A program made the translations under genes and the position numbers. The notes below the pieces were generated by a model. That model made no database searches. It was not told the DNA's origin and was given only the letters and a program-made list of their open reading frames with translations. A stretch of DNA of 64,000 nt from Pseudomonas siliginis (lineage in GTDB: Bacteria; Pseudomonadota; Gammaproteobacteria; Pseudomonadales; Pseudomonadaceae), in the NCBI RefSeq assembly GCF_019145195.1, contig NZ_JAHSTW010000004.1, positions 1-64,000 on the forward strand, in the 5' to 3' direction. The stretch's first letter is position 1. Each line of letters begins with the position of its first letter. Shown one piece after another: positions 17,101 through 25,527 of this stretch.

Positions 17101-18870
17101 GCCGGTAATCTGATCAGAGAGCATCAGCATTATCAGAGCCTGGATGCACCGCTCGTTGCAATCTGGAGGCACGAGTACGACCCCCTCAACCAGTGCGTAG
17201 CTACGAACCGCCCGGATGGTCACCGGGTGAGCTGGCTGACGTACGGCAGTGGGCATTTGCTTGCGTTGAAACTCGATGATCACGAGCTGGTCGGTTATGA
17301 GCGAGATGACCTGCATCGTGAGGTAGTTCGTCATCAAGGCAATCGTCTGCGTCAGACTCAAAAATGGGACCCGGCAGGACGCCTGCAGGAGCAATTGCTA
17401 GGCCGAAGTGATGACAATTCCACTTTGCTCAAGCGCGAATACAAATACGATGCGGTCGGCCAGTTGACCGAGCTAAACGACACGCGTCGCGGACCGCTGT
17501 CCTATCGTTACGATCCAGTCGGAAGACTGATCAGTGCAGCAAGCCGCCTCGGGGTTGAGAAATTCGCTTTCGATCCAGCCAGTAACCTGCTCGACGAAAA
17601 GGTGACGGAAGTACGCCGGCCTCTTGATCAGGCCCCAATGCGTAGTCGGTTGGTAGACAATCTGCTACGGGAATACGTCGGCACCCATTACGAATATGAC
17701 GATCGTGGCAATCAAACGCTGCGTTGGCACAATGGTCAACGCAGTCGACTGCAGTGGGATCTGTTCGATAGGTTGGTTCATTTCGAGGATGATCGTCTCT
17801 CGGTCAAATACGCCTACGACGCCTTGGGTCGCCGGCTGTATAAGCATTCAACCGCCCATTATACAAATCGTCCTGAAGCAGGTTCCCACTGGAATAAAAA
17901 TGAGCAGGGACGCGTTCAGCGTTTGCTTGGCTGTGGCCTGACTTTGTACGGGTGGGACGGAGATAATCTTTCCTGGGAAAGCAGTCCTGCGCCTATTGAT
18001 GGGGGGACTGGTCGCACAGTCCATTACGTATATGAACCCGGCACGTTTGTTCCGGTAGCTCAAGCGATCAGACACGCCTCGATTGATCTTCTAAGCCAGC
18101 CTGAATATGTCGGTGGCGAGAGTCTTGAAGATGACCCGCTTTGGAGACATGCACCCAAAGCACAACCGTTTGATGCCTTGGCTTGGTATCAGTGTGACCA
18201 TTTAGGCACACCATTGGAGCTCACCGATCAGGACGGTCAGGTTGCCTGGAGCGCTCAATACAAGGCGTGGGGACAGGTAAAAGAACAGACATCAGCCTCA
18301 GCAGTACGGCATGGACTGAGCAATCCTATTCGTTTCCAAGGTCAGTACCACGATCACGAAACAGACTTGCACTACAACCGATACAGATACTACGACCCCC
18401 ATGTAGGTCGCTTCATCTCAAAGGACCCGATAGGTCTGATGGGTGGCATAAACCTTCATCAATACGCACCTAACCCAACCCAATGGGTGGACCCTTTAGG
18501 GCTGGTGAAGAAACCGCCATCCAAACGCGCCCTAAAAGACGGCGCTGGAGCATCGCCTCAAGATATCGCTGCGAGTAAGGTCGGCGGAGGCAGTCGAAAA
18601 GGACAGGCGGCTTGTCGCAAGAAACTCATCGATAAAAGTAAGCCAGTGGGCGTCTACAAGTGCTGGCGGTGCGGACATACCTCTACCAATCCTGATGACA
18701 TGCACCTGGGGCATAAGAATGTGGCCACCTCAAATGGGGGCAACCTTGCCGATGTCAACGTAGATCTTGAGGGCGCTTCGTGTAACCTGAGTGCGGGAAA
18801 TAGCGGTTACGTGAAAGAAGGGATGTCGTGTGTCGAACGTGGAAGTTGTGGAGCGCCATATGGACGATAA
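14185..18870 (+). CDS. Rhs effector 1 with C-terminal HNH-type nuclease toxin
   Basis: This 1561-residue T6SS Rhs protein has three parts. The N-terminal about 340 residues are Ala/Leu-rich with hydrophobic stretches (SLPVVGNIMALVDALGDIV, about residues 53-71), probably for VgrG docking and membrane passage. A DUF6531/RHS-repeat core (about 345-1440) forms the cocoon and ends in DPLGL at 1436-1440, the conserved self-cleavage border. The 121-residue tip has CWRC (C1493, C1496), HLGH (H1507, H1510), GGN and CN (C1533), the layout of a zinc-supported HNH/treble-clef nuclease, so DNA cleavage is the likely toxicity. It overlaps vgrG by four bases and the immunity gene follows. Core sequence is strongly shared with the second rhs of this cassette. 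There is no PAAR motif within the protein. Confidence 0.92.
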   Translation: MTEAAVAKKREPQVAVVPLNTLDVQDVGRGAARFDAWLRSISGDVVTLDRIKGVAGSLPVVGNIMALVDALGDIVTLTKSKQRELLDWVSLGINLIGVLPAPPTMAAARMSLRPTLFLVRQELRNSAKMLLGDSMIEVLVGHLNATIVGTIDDFVKQAQGKLSGILADAGKLGESAVTEIAKGLEAVVNGKLDSKGDARAAGQKITAAGNQLLSDPKAAISNIFGAAFSAYKAVGKGVANSAAKNLLPDQAKKLVMMHTGTLRAMGPEIKTQLSKLGDPGTRHSIGWLLQMLSGAVVTWRKRRGHGQSASVKPNATSKAQNKAGEGRLEASSRQAPANANANGQKNGACAGTCNSISFALGSESLSHTDFSLPGPFPIEWVRTYSSRFDAFDNGELGARWVTEFTTRFDCKGDGLVFFGADGRSIDFPLPKVGLFHYDPVENLTLVRSGEDQLLVCFGFERKETYVRRGRSFWLTDVKMRSGAGLMLHYEHRHGDALVLSDLITYQGDITQVHLHVGTLLDDQGRLAGLWEIRDGAPVRQLCNYQYNVHGDLIQAQDENGADWNYQYQHHLLTRYTDRTGRGLNLEWDGHTSHAKAVREWADDGSFDTRLEWDENIRLTYVTDAHGNETWHYYDIKGYTYRIRYPDERSEWFFRDDAKNIIRHVHTDGTSDQYSYDERGNLLEHISPDGSVAHYAYDDLNQLIKVSDAEGGQWQRAYDDAGNLVESVDPLGNKTEYAYDKAGQLIAIKDAIGNEKALEYNDAGQLLKYTDCSGKTSEWEYNDRGQMICFTDAAGQSTEYEYKAGHIALITHPDKTQERFERDAEGRLLAHIDGLDRCTTWSYNAAGLIAERVDACEQTLRYRWDRLGRLVALENENEQRTQFHYDPVGRLLEEKGFDGVATRYQYDSESGRLARAITGERVISMSFDPMGRLVERHASLGNTSQSESFAYDGNGNMVLATNDQSRLLWFYDLAGNLIREHQHYQSLDAPLVAIWRHEYDPLNQCVATNRPDGHRVSWLTYGSGHLLALKLDDHELVGYERDDLHREVVRHQGNRLRQTQKWDPAGRLQEQLLGRSDDNSTLLKREYKYDAVGQLTELNDTRRGPLSYRYDPVGRLISAASRLGVEKFAFDPASNLLDEKVTEVRRPLDQAPMRSRLVDNLLREYVGTHYEYDDRGNQTLRWHNGQRSRLQWDLFDRLVHFEDDRLSVKYAYDALGRRLYKHSTAHYTNRPEAGSHWNKNEQGRVQRLLGCGLTLYGWDGDNLSWESSPAPIDGGTGRTVHYVYEPGTFVPVAQAIRHASIDLLSQPEYVGGESLEDDPLWRHAPKAQPFDALAWYQCDHLGTPLELTDQDGQVAWSAQYKAWGQVKEQTSASAVRHGLSNPIRFQGQYHDHETDLHYNRYRYYDPHVGRFISKDPIGLMGGINLHQYAPNPTQWVDPLGLVKKPPSKRALKDGAGASPQDIAASKVGGGSRKGQAACRKKLIDKSKPVGVYKCWRCGHTSTNPDDMHLGHKNVATSNGGNLADVNVDLEGASCNLSAGNSGYVKEGMSCVERGSCGAPYGR

Positions 18871-19342
18871 AGAATTGCCTGTACTGATTCAGGTGTTTGT
18901 ATCAGATGACGGTGACCCGGTATTCGAGGAGCTCCCTGCAATTGCGATGGGGCAGGATACCTATGAGCTGTTGTCTTCACCTGGTCTTGCGCTGAATTTG
19001 GCTCGAGGTGATGTCATCTCGATAAAAAACAAAAACACCCACGCCGAAGTCCTCAAGCGCGGCGGGAATTTTTGTATTCATATCTACGCCGATTTCATCC
19101 CCGAGGATGTCATTGCTCAGCTCGAAACTGATGTCGGCAATGAGCTGGGTGGAACACTTGATGGCGTTTTCGAAGGCAATCTTTCATTGGCTGTGCCGTC
19201 GAGCAACGGGATGGACAGAATCAATGAGTTTTTTGATCGTTTCCGCGAGAAAACCGGCCTCGAATGGTATTACGCCAACGTCTACAAGAACATAGATGAT
19301 GAAGAGGATGAAACGCTGCTGAATTGGTGGCTGCAGAGCTGA
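18860..19342 (+). CDS. DUF4265 immunity protein for Rhs effector 1
   Basis: This small acidic protein of 160 residues begins MDDKELPVLIQVFVSDD. The order of its blocks (LARGDVISIKN, FCIHIYADF, ELGGTLDGVF, LEWYYANVY) fits DUF4265, a family often encoded directly after polymorphic toxins. It overlaps the end of rhs 1 by 11 bases, so it is translated with the toxin and should bind and block the HNH tip. I prefer the ATG at 18860 (GGAG six bases upstream). A GTG at 18830 with AAGGG upstream would add ten residues and is also possible. Lower GC than the rhs core is usual for exchangeable toxin–immunity tips. Confidence 0.75.
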   Translation: MDDKELPVLIQVFVSDDGDPVFEELPAIAMGQDTYELLSSPGLALNLARGDVISIKNKNTHAEVLKRGGNFCIHIYADFIPEDVIAQLETDVGNELGGTLDGVFEGNLSLAVPSSNGMDRINEFFDRFREKTGLEWYYANVYKNIDDEEDETLLNWWLQS

Positions 19343-19579
19343 TTGATTCGAATAGCGATCACGCTGACAACAATCGAAGCTTGGCTAAGCAAGCTTGGGT
19401 AAACACAAATGTGTCGGCTAGATCTACGAAACGCAGTGTGAGCTCGAAGGGCGCGTGACAGGTCGGTAGTGACTGCAGCGCGCTTTATCGGCCAGCCAGA
19501 TAGTATGAACGAGGGCGACCCTCTTTCGAACGTTTGCCTGGCCGATATGAATCCAGGATTTAGTCAAAGGAGTGACACC

Positions 19580-19843
19580 ATGATAGATGTAATTCGCTTG
19601 GGCGACTCCACCACTCACGGTGGCAAGGTGCTCGAAGCCTTCTCCCAAACCGATCTCAACGGCAAGCCTATTGCTGGCGTCGGTCACAAGGTTAGCTGTC
19701 CGCTTTGCAAAGGGGTTTTCCCCATTGCAGAAGGCAGCAGCACCTACACCGTTGATGGCACGCCCATCGCTCTGGACGGTATGAAAACTGCCTGTGGCGC
19801 CGCGCTCATTGCGAGCGGTCCGAAAGGCGCAGTGATCAGCTGA
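19580..19843 (+). CDS. PAAR-domain spike-tip protein
   Basis: This 87-residue PAAR protein caps the VgrG spike and links effectors to it. It shows MIDVIRLGDSTTHGGKVLEA at the start, VGHKVSCPLCKG in the middle and MKTACGAALIAS near the end. The His and Cys residues (H12, H35, C39, C42, C75) fit the zinc-binding site of PAAR tips. The ATG at 19580 has AAAGGAG upstream. It lies between the first toxin–immunity pair and the second rhs, 123 bases before the latter, and is the only PAAR in the cassette. Confidence 0.88.
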   Translation: MIDVIRLGDSTTHGGKVLEAFSQTDLNGKPIAGVGHKVSCPLCKGVFPIAEGSSTYTVDGTPIALDGMKTACGAALIASGPKGAVIS

Positions 19844-19966
19844 TCGACCTGACGACATCCTGGTTTCATTGCTAGCGAGCGGCGACGTGCAGTCGAAATC
19901 TCTCAATGGCGATGAGCCTCATGACATCCCTGAATTCCCGAGCCTGCTGGCTGGTAAGACGCTTCC

Positions 19967-22900
19967 ATGACGACCAATACCGCTGTTGCAACCAAACGTG
20001 AACCACAAGTCGCCGTTGTTCCGCTGAACCTCATCATGGTGGAAGACGTGGGCCGCAGTGCGGCTCAATTCGATGCCTGGTTGCGAGAGATCAGTGGCGA
20101 TCTGGTGACATTGGAGCGCATCAAGACGGTTGCCGGCGCGCTGCCTGTTGTCGGCAACATCATGGCGCTGGTCGATGCGCTGAATGATGTTGTGACACTC
20201 TCCAACAGCCCACGACAAGATCCTTTGAACTGGGTCAGTCTCGGGATCAACCTGATTGGTGTCTTGCCGATGCCGCCGAACATGGCGGCCGCACGGATGA
20301 GCTTGCGACCGACATTGTTCCTTGTCCGTCAGGAGGTCGCCAAGGTCGGCAAGCTGGTGTTGGGCGATGCGTTGATCAACGTCGTGGTCGGTCATTTGAA
20401 TGCTGACATCGTCGGCGTGATCGATGATTTCGTTAAGCAGGCTCAAGCCAAACTCACGGAATTGCTCAGCGATGCAGGGGAGTTGGGTGAGAAGATCCTC
20501 AACGAAATTGCCGTCGGTTTGGAAAGGGTTGTAAACGGACAGCTCGATGCCAGAGGCAATCTGAAAGCGGCAGAGCAGATGGCCAGCGCTGCCAGCGATC
20601 AATTGCTCCATGATCCGATGAGCGCTATCAGCAACATCTTTGGCGCTGCGGCGAACGTTTACAAGGCAGCCGGTAAAGGCGTGGCTAACAGTGCCGCCGA
20701 ACATCTCTTGCCGGAGCAGGCCAAGAAAAAAGTTCTGGCTCATACGAAATCGCTGCGCGCCATGGGACCTGAGCTGCGCACGCAGTTGAACAAGTTGAGT
20801 GATCCAGCGGTTCAAAGCTCCATCGGCGCGCTGCTGGTGGTGCTGGCCAGTGCCGTTGCAGCCTGGCGTATGCGCAATGCGCACGGGCAAGGCGGTAACG
20901 TCAAACCGGGCATGACCAGTCAATCCCGACGCGTTGCCAGCGACGGTAAGGTCGAAGTCAGCCGTGCTGAGTCGAAGCCGAAGACGCGCCCCAATGATGA
21001 AAAAAACGAAGTATGCCCTGCGACCTGCAAACGCATCAGCTTTGCCATGGGTACGGAGACGTTTGATCACTCAGATTTCAGCTTGCCCGGCGCTTTCCCC
21101 ATTGATTGGACCCGCACGTATTGCTCGGACTTGAGCGCCTATGATTCGGGCATCTTGGGCGCGCGCTGGATCACTCCGTTCACGACTCGCATCGATGAGC
21201 AGGACGATGGTCTGGTGTTCCACGATGCAGACGGCCGAAGCCATAGCTATCCGTTACCTAAGATCGGCCAGTTTCATTACGACGCGATTGAAAACATCAC
21301 TTTGCTGCATGTCAGCGAGGGACAGTTGCTGCTATGCCGGGGTTTCGAGCGCAAGGAAACCTACATCCGTCATGGGCTTTGCTACCTGCTAGTAGGTGTT
21401 GTATTGCGTAGTGGCGCCGGAATCATGCTGCACCATGAGCATCGTCATGGTGAGGCGCCCGTATTGTCCGACCTGATTACCTATCAGGAAAATGACATCA
21501 CCAAGGTACATCGCCATCTCGGTACGTTAATTGATGGTCATGGCCGGTTGACCGGTATTTGGGAGATCAGTGACGGGGCGCCACAACGTCAGCTGTGTGC
21601 CTATGAATATGATGCGCACGGCGACCTGGTGCTCGCCCAAGATGAGAATGGGGCAGCTTGGTCGTATCAGTATGAGCATCATCTGATTACGCGCTACACG
21701 GACCGGACCGGGCGCGGGATGAACTTGCAATGGCAGGGCACGGGCGCCGATGCCAAGGCGGTGCGCGAGTGGGCCGATGACGGCAGTTTCGACACCCGTG
21801 TGGAGTGGGATGAGAACATTCGTCTGACGTACGTCACGGATGCTTACGGCAACGAAACATGGCACTACTACGACAGCCTGGGCTATACGTATCGCATTCG
21901 TCACGCCGATGGCTTGTCGGAGTGGTTGTTCCGTGATGACGCAAAAAACGTCGTCCGGCATGTGCATCCCGATGGGGCCACTGACCGCTATAGCTACGAC
22001 GAGCGCGGCAATCGACTTGAGCATATTCGCGCCGACAATAGCGTGGTGCACTTCGCCTATGACGACCACGACCAACTCATCAAAATCATGGACGCGGAAG
22101 GCGGGCTATGGATGCGCGCCTATGATGACGCCGGCAACCTGGTTGAAACGGTCGATCCGCTCGGCAACAAGACTGAATACGCCTATGACAAAAAAGGTCT
22201 GCCGATTGCCATCAAGGATGCCAACGGTAACGAGAAGACCCTCGAATACAACGACGCGGGTCAATTACTCAAGTATGTAGATTGCTCGGGCAAGACCAGT
22301 ACATGGGAGTATGACGATCGCGGCTTGATGATCTGCGCAACGGATGCAGCAGGGCAGAGCACCGAATACGAATACAAGGCTGGGCAGGTAGCGCTTATCC
22401 GGCATCCGGACAAAACAGAGGAGCGTTTTGAGCGCGATGCAGAGGGCAGGCTTCTGGCCCATGTCGACGGATTGGATCGCTGCACGACGTGGAGCTACAC
22501 GGCAGCTGGTTTCGTCGAAGAACGCGTGGACGCTGCCGAACAGACTCTGCGGTATCGGTGGGATCGTTTGGGACGTTTGCAGGCTCTGGAGAACCAGAAT
22601 GAACGCTCGGCGCAATTTCTCTACGACCCATTAGGACGCTTGTTGACCGAAACAGGCTTTGACGGACGTCTGACTCGCTACCAGTACGACATCGCTTCTG
22701 GACGCCTATCAAAGATCGCCACCGGTGACCGTGTTGTGACGGTAGCGTATGACGAGATGGGGCGTGTGACCGAGCGTCTTGCTTCGCTTGGCGATCAGTC
22801 ACAGGGGGAGCGTTACGCCTATGACGGCAGGGGCAACATGATCCTCGCCAGTAACGCAGACAGCCAAGTGCAATGGTTCCATGACCTGGCCGGCAATATG

Positions 22901-24667
22901 GTGCGTGAGCATCAGCACTATCTTGGTTTGGACAAGCCACTGGTTGCTGTCTGGCAGCACGAGTACGACGTGCTCAACCAACGCGTGGCCACGATCCGTC
23001 CTGATGGGCATCGGGTCAGTTGGTTGACCTACGGCAGCGGTCATCTCTTGGCATTGCGCCTCAACGAGCATGAGTTGCTTGGCTATGAGCGCGACGACCT
23101 GCATCGCGAAGTGGCTCGGCATCAAGGCAATCGTCTTGTGCAGACGCAGAAGTGGGACCCAGCCGGGCGCCTGCAAGAGCAACTGTTGGGCCGTAGTGAT
23201 GACAAGTCGGTTTTGCTTAAGCGTGAGTACGCCTACGACGCCGCAGGGCAACTGAACGAAATCAACGATACGCGCCGTGGCCAGTTGTCCTATCGCTATG
23301 ATCCGGTGAGCCGGTTGTTGAGCGCAGTGAGTCGTTTGGGTATTGAAACCTTCGACTTTGATCCGGCGGGTAACCTGCTCGATGAGAAAGCGGCCGAGAG
23401 TCGGCGGCCTTTGGAGTTGACTCCCCCGCGCAGCAAGTTGGTCGATAACCTGCTGCGCGAGTATGCAGGGACTCACTACGAATACGATGAGCGTGGCAAT
23501 CAGATCAAGCGTTGGCGCGACGGTGCTTACAGTCAGATGCGTTGGGACCTATTCGATCGGCTGGTGCATTTTGAGGACTCAAGGCTTTCGGTGGAGTTTG
23601 CCTACGACGCCCTTGGTCGACGTTTATCCAAGAATTCGAAGGTCCACTACAAGCAGCGGCCGGCGGCAGGCTCACTCTGGAATAGCGCTGAGCACACTCG
23701 ATTGCAGCGAGAGCACGGCTGTGGTTTTACGCTCTACGGTTGGGATGGCGATAATCTGGCTTGGGAAAGTCGTGCTGCTCAGCAGGACGGGGAGGCGGGG
23801 CGTACCATTCATTACGTGTTTGAGCCCGGAACGTTCATTCCTGTCGCTCAGGCGATGTCGAATCATTCCATTAATCTTATGGGATTGCCTGACTACGACG
23901 AGGATTACAGCTTAGAGGATGATCCGCTCTGGAGTCGTTCCGTAGTATCGCCTCCTATTGATGTATTGACCTGGTATCAATGCGACCACTTGGGCACGCC
24001 TCTGGAGTTGACCGATCAGAATGGTGATGTGGTGTGGAGTGCTCAGTACAAGGCTTGGGGCGAGATACGGCAGGATCGGTCGCGATGGGCGAAGCAGCGG
24101 GGTATTGCTAACCCTATCCGATTCCAAGGGCAGTACCATGATCATGAAACGGGGCTGCATTACAACAGGTATCGCTACTACGACCCGTCAGTGGGACGTT
24201 TCATAAGTCAGGATCCTATTGGTTACGAAGGGGGGCTCAACCTTTACCAGTATGTTCCTAATCCTATTGGGTGGACTGACCCGCGCGGACTGGCTCGTCA
24301 AAAAGGAATTACGCCGAACAACAAAGGCACACGCACTACAATCGAGTCGGGTAATCTGCAAGCACCAGAAGTTGGATACAGCACGAAAGCAGGCGGGGAA
24401 GGTATTCAGCATCCTGTGGTTCAAGAACTCTATGAATCGATACCAGACGATCAACGTTCTCCTTTTATTCATGGGCACTGCGGAGAAGCGGATGCGCTGA
24501 GTAAGATTGCCAAGGCTAACGACGTCAAATCTGTCGAAGCTTTGAGGGATATTACGAGCGGCTCAACATCTACGACCGTAAGGAATGATGGTAAACAGTT
24601 GAAATTTTGCCGATCTTGCGCTCAAGTTATGGGTAAGCTCGGCGTATGTGATGGAGTTAAAGAATGA
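19967..24667 (+). CDS. Rhs effector 2 with C-terminal deaminase-like toxin
   Basis: This 1566-residue paralogue of Rhs effector 1 has the same N-terminal domain (KREPQVAVVPLN) and RHS-repeat core, ending in DPRGL at 1438-1442. The 124-residue tip differs completely: HGHCGEADALS at 1502-1512 and CRSC at 1548-1551. A Cys/His-x-Glu motif followed by CxxC is the zinc site of the cytidine deaminase fold. The CGE form resembles the YwqJ branch of toxin deaminases, so the toxin may edit nucleotides, DNA or RNA; the substrate cannot be told. The tip and following gene are clearly more AT-rich than the core, a sign of recent tip exchange. It overlaps its immunity gene by four bases (ATGA). Confidence 0.9.
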   Translation: MTTNTAVATKREPQVAVVPLNLIMVEDVGRSAAQFDAWLREISGDLVTLERIKTVAGALPVVGNIMALVDALNDVVTLSNSPRQDPLNWVSLGINLIGVLPMPPNMAAARMSLRPTLFLVRQEVAKVGKLVLGDALINVVVGHLNADIVGVIDDFVKQAQAKLTELLSDAGELGEKILNEIAVGLERVVNGQLDARGNLKAAEQMASAASDQLLHDPMSAISNIFGAAANVYKAAGKGVANSAAEHLLPEQAKKKVLAHTKSLRAMGPELRTQLNKLSDPAVQSSIGALLVVLASAVAAWRMRNAHGQGGNVKPGMTSQSRRVASDGKVEVSRAESKPKTRPNDEKNEVCPATCKRISFAMGTETFDHSDFSLPGAFPIDWTRTYCSDLSAYDSGILGARWITPFTTRIDEQDDGLVFHDADGRSHSYPLPKIGQFHYDAIENITLLHVSEGQLLLCRGFERKETYIRHGLCYLLVGVVLRSGAGIMLHHEHRHGEAPVLSDLITYQENDITKVHRHLGTLIDGHGRLTGIWEISDGAPQRQLCAYEYDAHGDLVLAQDENGAAWSYQYEHHLITRYTDRTGRGMNLQWQGTGADAKAVREWADDGSFDTRVEWDENIRLTYVTDAYGNETWHYYDSLGYTYRIRHADGLSEWLFRDDAKNVVRHVHPDGATDRYSYDERGNRLEHIRADNSVVHFAYDDHDQLIKIMDAEGGLWMRAYDDAGNLVETVDPLGNKTEYAYDKKGLPIAIKDANGNEKTLEYNDAGQLLKYVDCSGKTSTWEYDDRGLMICATDAAGQSTEYEYKAGQVALIRHPDKTEERFERDAEGRLLAHVDGLDRCTTWSYTAAGFVEERVDAAEQTLRYRWDRLGRLQALENQNERSAQFLYDPLGRLLTETGFDGRLTRYQYDIASGRLSKIATGDRVVTVAYDEMGRVTERLASLGDQSQGERYAYDGRGNMILASNADSQVQWFHDLAGNMVREHQHYLGLDKPLVAVWQHEYDVLNQRVATIRPDGHRVSWLTYGSGHLLALRLNEHELLGYERDDLHREVARHQGNRLVQTQKWDPAGRLQEQLLGRSDDKSVLLKREYAYDAAGQLNEINDTRRGQLSYRYDPVSRLLSAVSRLGIETFDFDPAGNLLDEKAAESRRPLELTPPRSKLVDNLLREYAGTHYEYDERGNQIKRWRDGAYSQMRWDLFDRLVHFEDSRLSVEFAYDALGRRLSKNSKVHYKQRPAAGSLWNSAEHTRLQREHGCGFTLYGWDGDNLAWESRAAQQDGEAGRTIHYVFEPGTFIPVAQAMSNHSINLMGLPDYDEDYSLEDDPLWSRSVVSPPIDVLTWYQCDHLGTPLELTDQNGDVVWSAQYKAWGEIRQDRSRWAKQRGIANPIRFQGQYHDHETGLHYNRYRYYDPSVGRFISQDPIGYEGGLNLYQYVPNPIGWTDPRGLARQKGITPNNKGTRTTIESGNLQAPEVGYSTKAGGEGIQHPVVQELYESIPDDQRSPFIHGHCGEADALSKIAKANDVKSVEALRDITSGSTSTTVRNDGKQLKFCRSCAQVMGKLGVCDGVKE

Positions 24668-25140
24668 GCGATGAAAAAGAAATTGAAGAAGTCGAAAATC
24701 TTGAAGCGCGTCTCTTGGTCGCTGGCGTATCCATTAATCAATTAGTGCGGTGCTACGCGGATTTTTTGCTTCATCTGATTGAAGGCGAAGCTTTAAGTAA
24801 TATTTCTTCTGCAAAACTCGAGCTTATGTTTAAATACCTGAGTAAGGCCGTAACTCCTGGAGTAATTGAGTCTAGTCAGGAGCAAAGGAAGGGGTTCTTT
24901 GTCGACCTTTGGCCAATTGAAAGGCAATATAGAGAATCGGATCCAGTATTCGCGAATTTTGTACGATGTGTAATCTGTTGCTTCGGAAATGAAGAAGACT
25001 GGGAGCAGGATGATACGGGGGAGGCCACTCCTTTATGGTATTTTCTTTTCTATATCAAGAAGGTTTGTCCCGAAATAAAAAACGAATTTTTACAGTATTT
25101 TGAAGGTGCTTTTAGTGAGCGTGGATTATCTGAAAGATAG
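24664..25140 (+). CDS. Putative immunity protein for the Rhs deaminase
   Basis: This acidic, helical protein of 158 residues starts MSDEKEIEEVENLEARLL and shares a 4-base overlap with the toxin gene. I recognise no family. Position, size, acidic charge and low GC all point to the cognate immunity protein. It contains LWPIERQYRESDPVFANF near the middle. Function is inferred from context only. Confidence 0.7.
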   Translation: MSDEKEIEEVENLEARLLVAGVSINQLVRCYADFLLHLIEGEALSNISSAKLELMFKYLSKAVTPGVIESSQEQRKGFFVDLWPIERQYRESDPVFANFVRCVICCFGNEEDWEQDDTGEATPLWYFLFYIKKVCPEIKNEFLQYFEGAFSERGLSER

Positions 25141-25527
25141 GCTTTAGCTGCCGGCAATTATTTGCGCGACAGTGGAAACGTCCTTAGCACTGAAAACCCT
25201 GGTGAACTATTACCCCTCACGAACGGCAGTTTTCGGCCATTAGCTGCCATACCTGAAAGGTGGTAACCAATCCAAAGCCACCCCACGATATCACCTGCGA
25301 GATGCTACCCAATATGATCACCGGCGACTTTTTCAGCATTGAATTCTGAATTAATGACAAACCTTAAGACCATGCCTGCTATTGGTTTTTGTAACTCTCT
25401 CCTTCTGGTAATGCTGGGGATTTAATCTAGGCACAGAGCAGGTAAGTAATTTTAGAGTGGGTGCGGAACTGCCTTTTCAGAACGTTTTGCTTAGTGATTT
25501 TAATTTTAGAGGTGGAGAGTAGGTTTT
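25141..25527. other. Gap after the second immunity gene
   Basis: No gene supported in 387 bases. A GGCAG(T)TTTCGGCCATTAGCTGCC copy of the island repeat lies at 25224-25248, probably marking the end of the effector cassette. The last 100 bases are AT-rich and likely carry the promoter of the next gene. Confidence 0.45.

Noticed and set aside
16129..17394. Long open frames antisense to the rhs genes (also 19919-21070)
   Set aside because: They are explained by the repeated YD-type codons of the rhs genes on the other strand.
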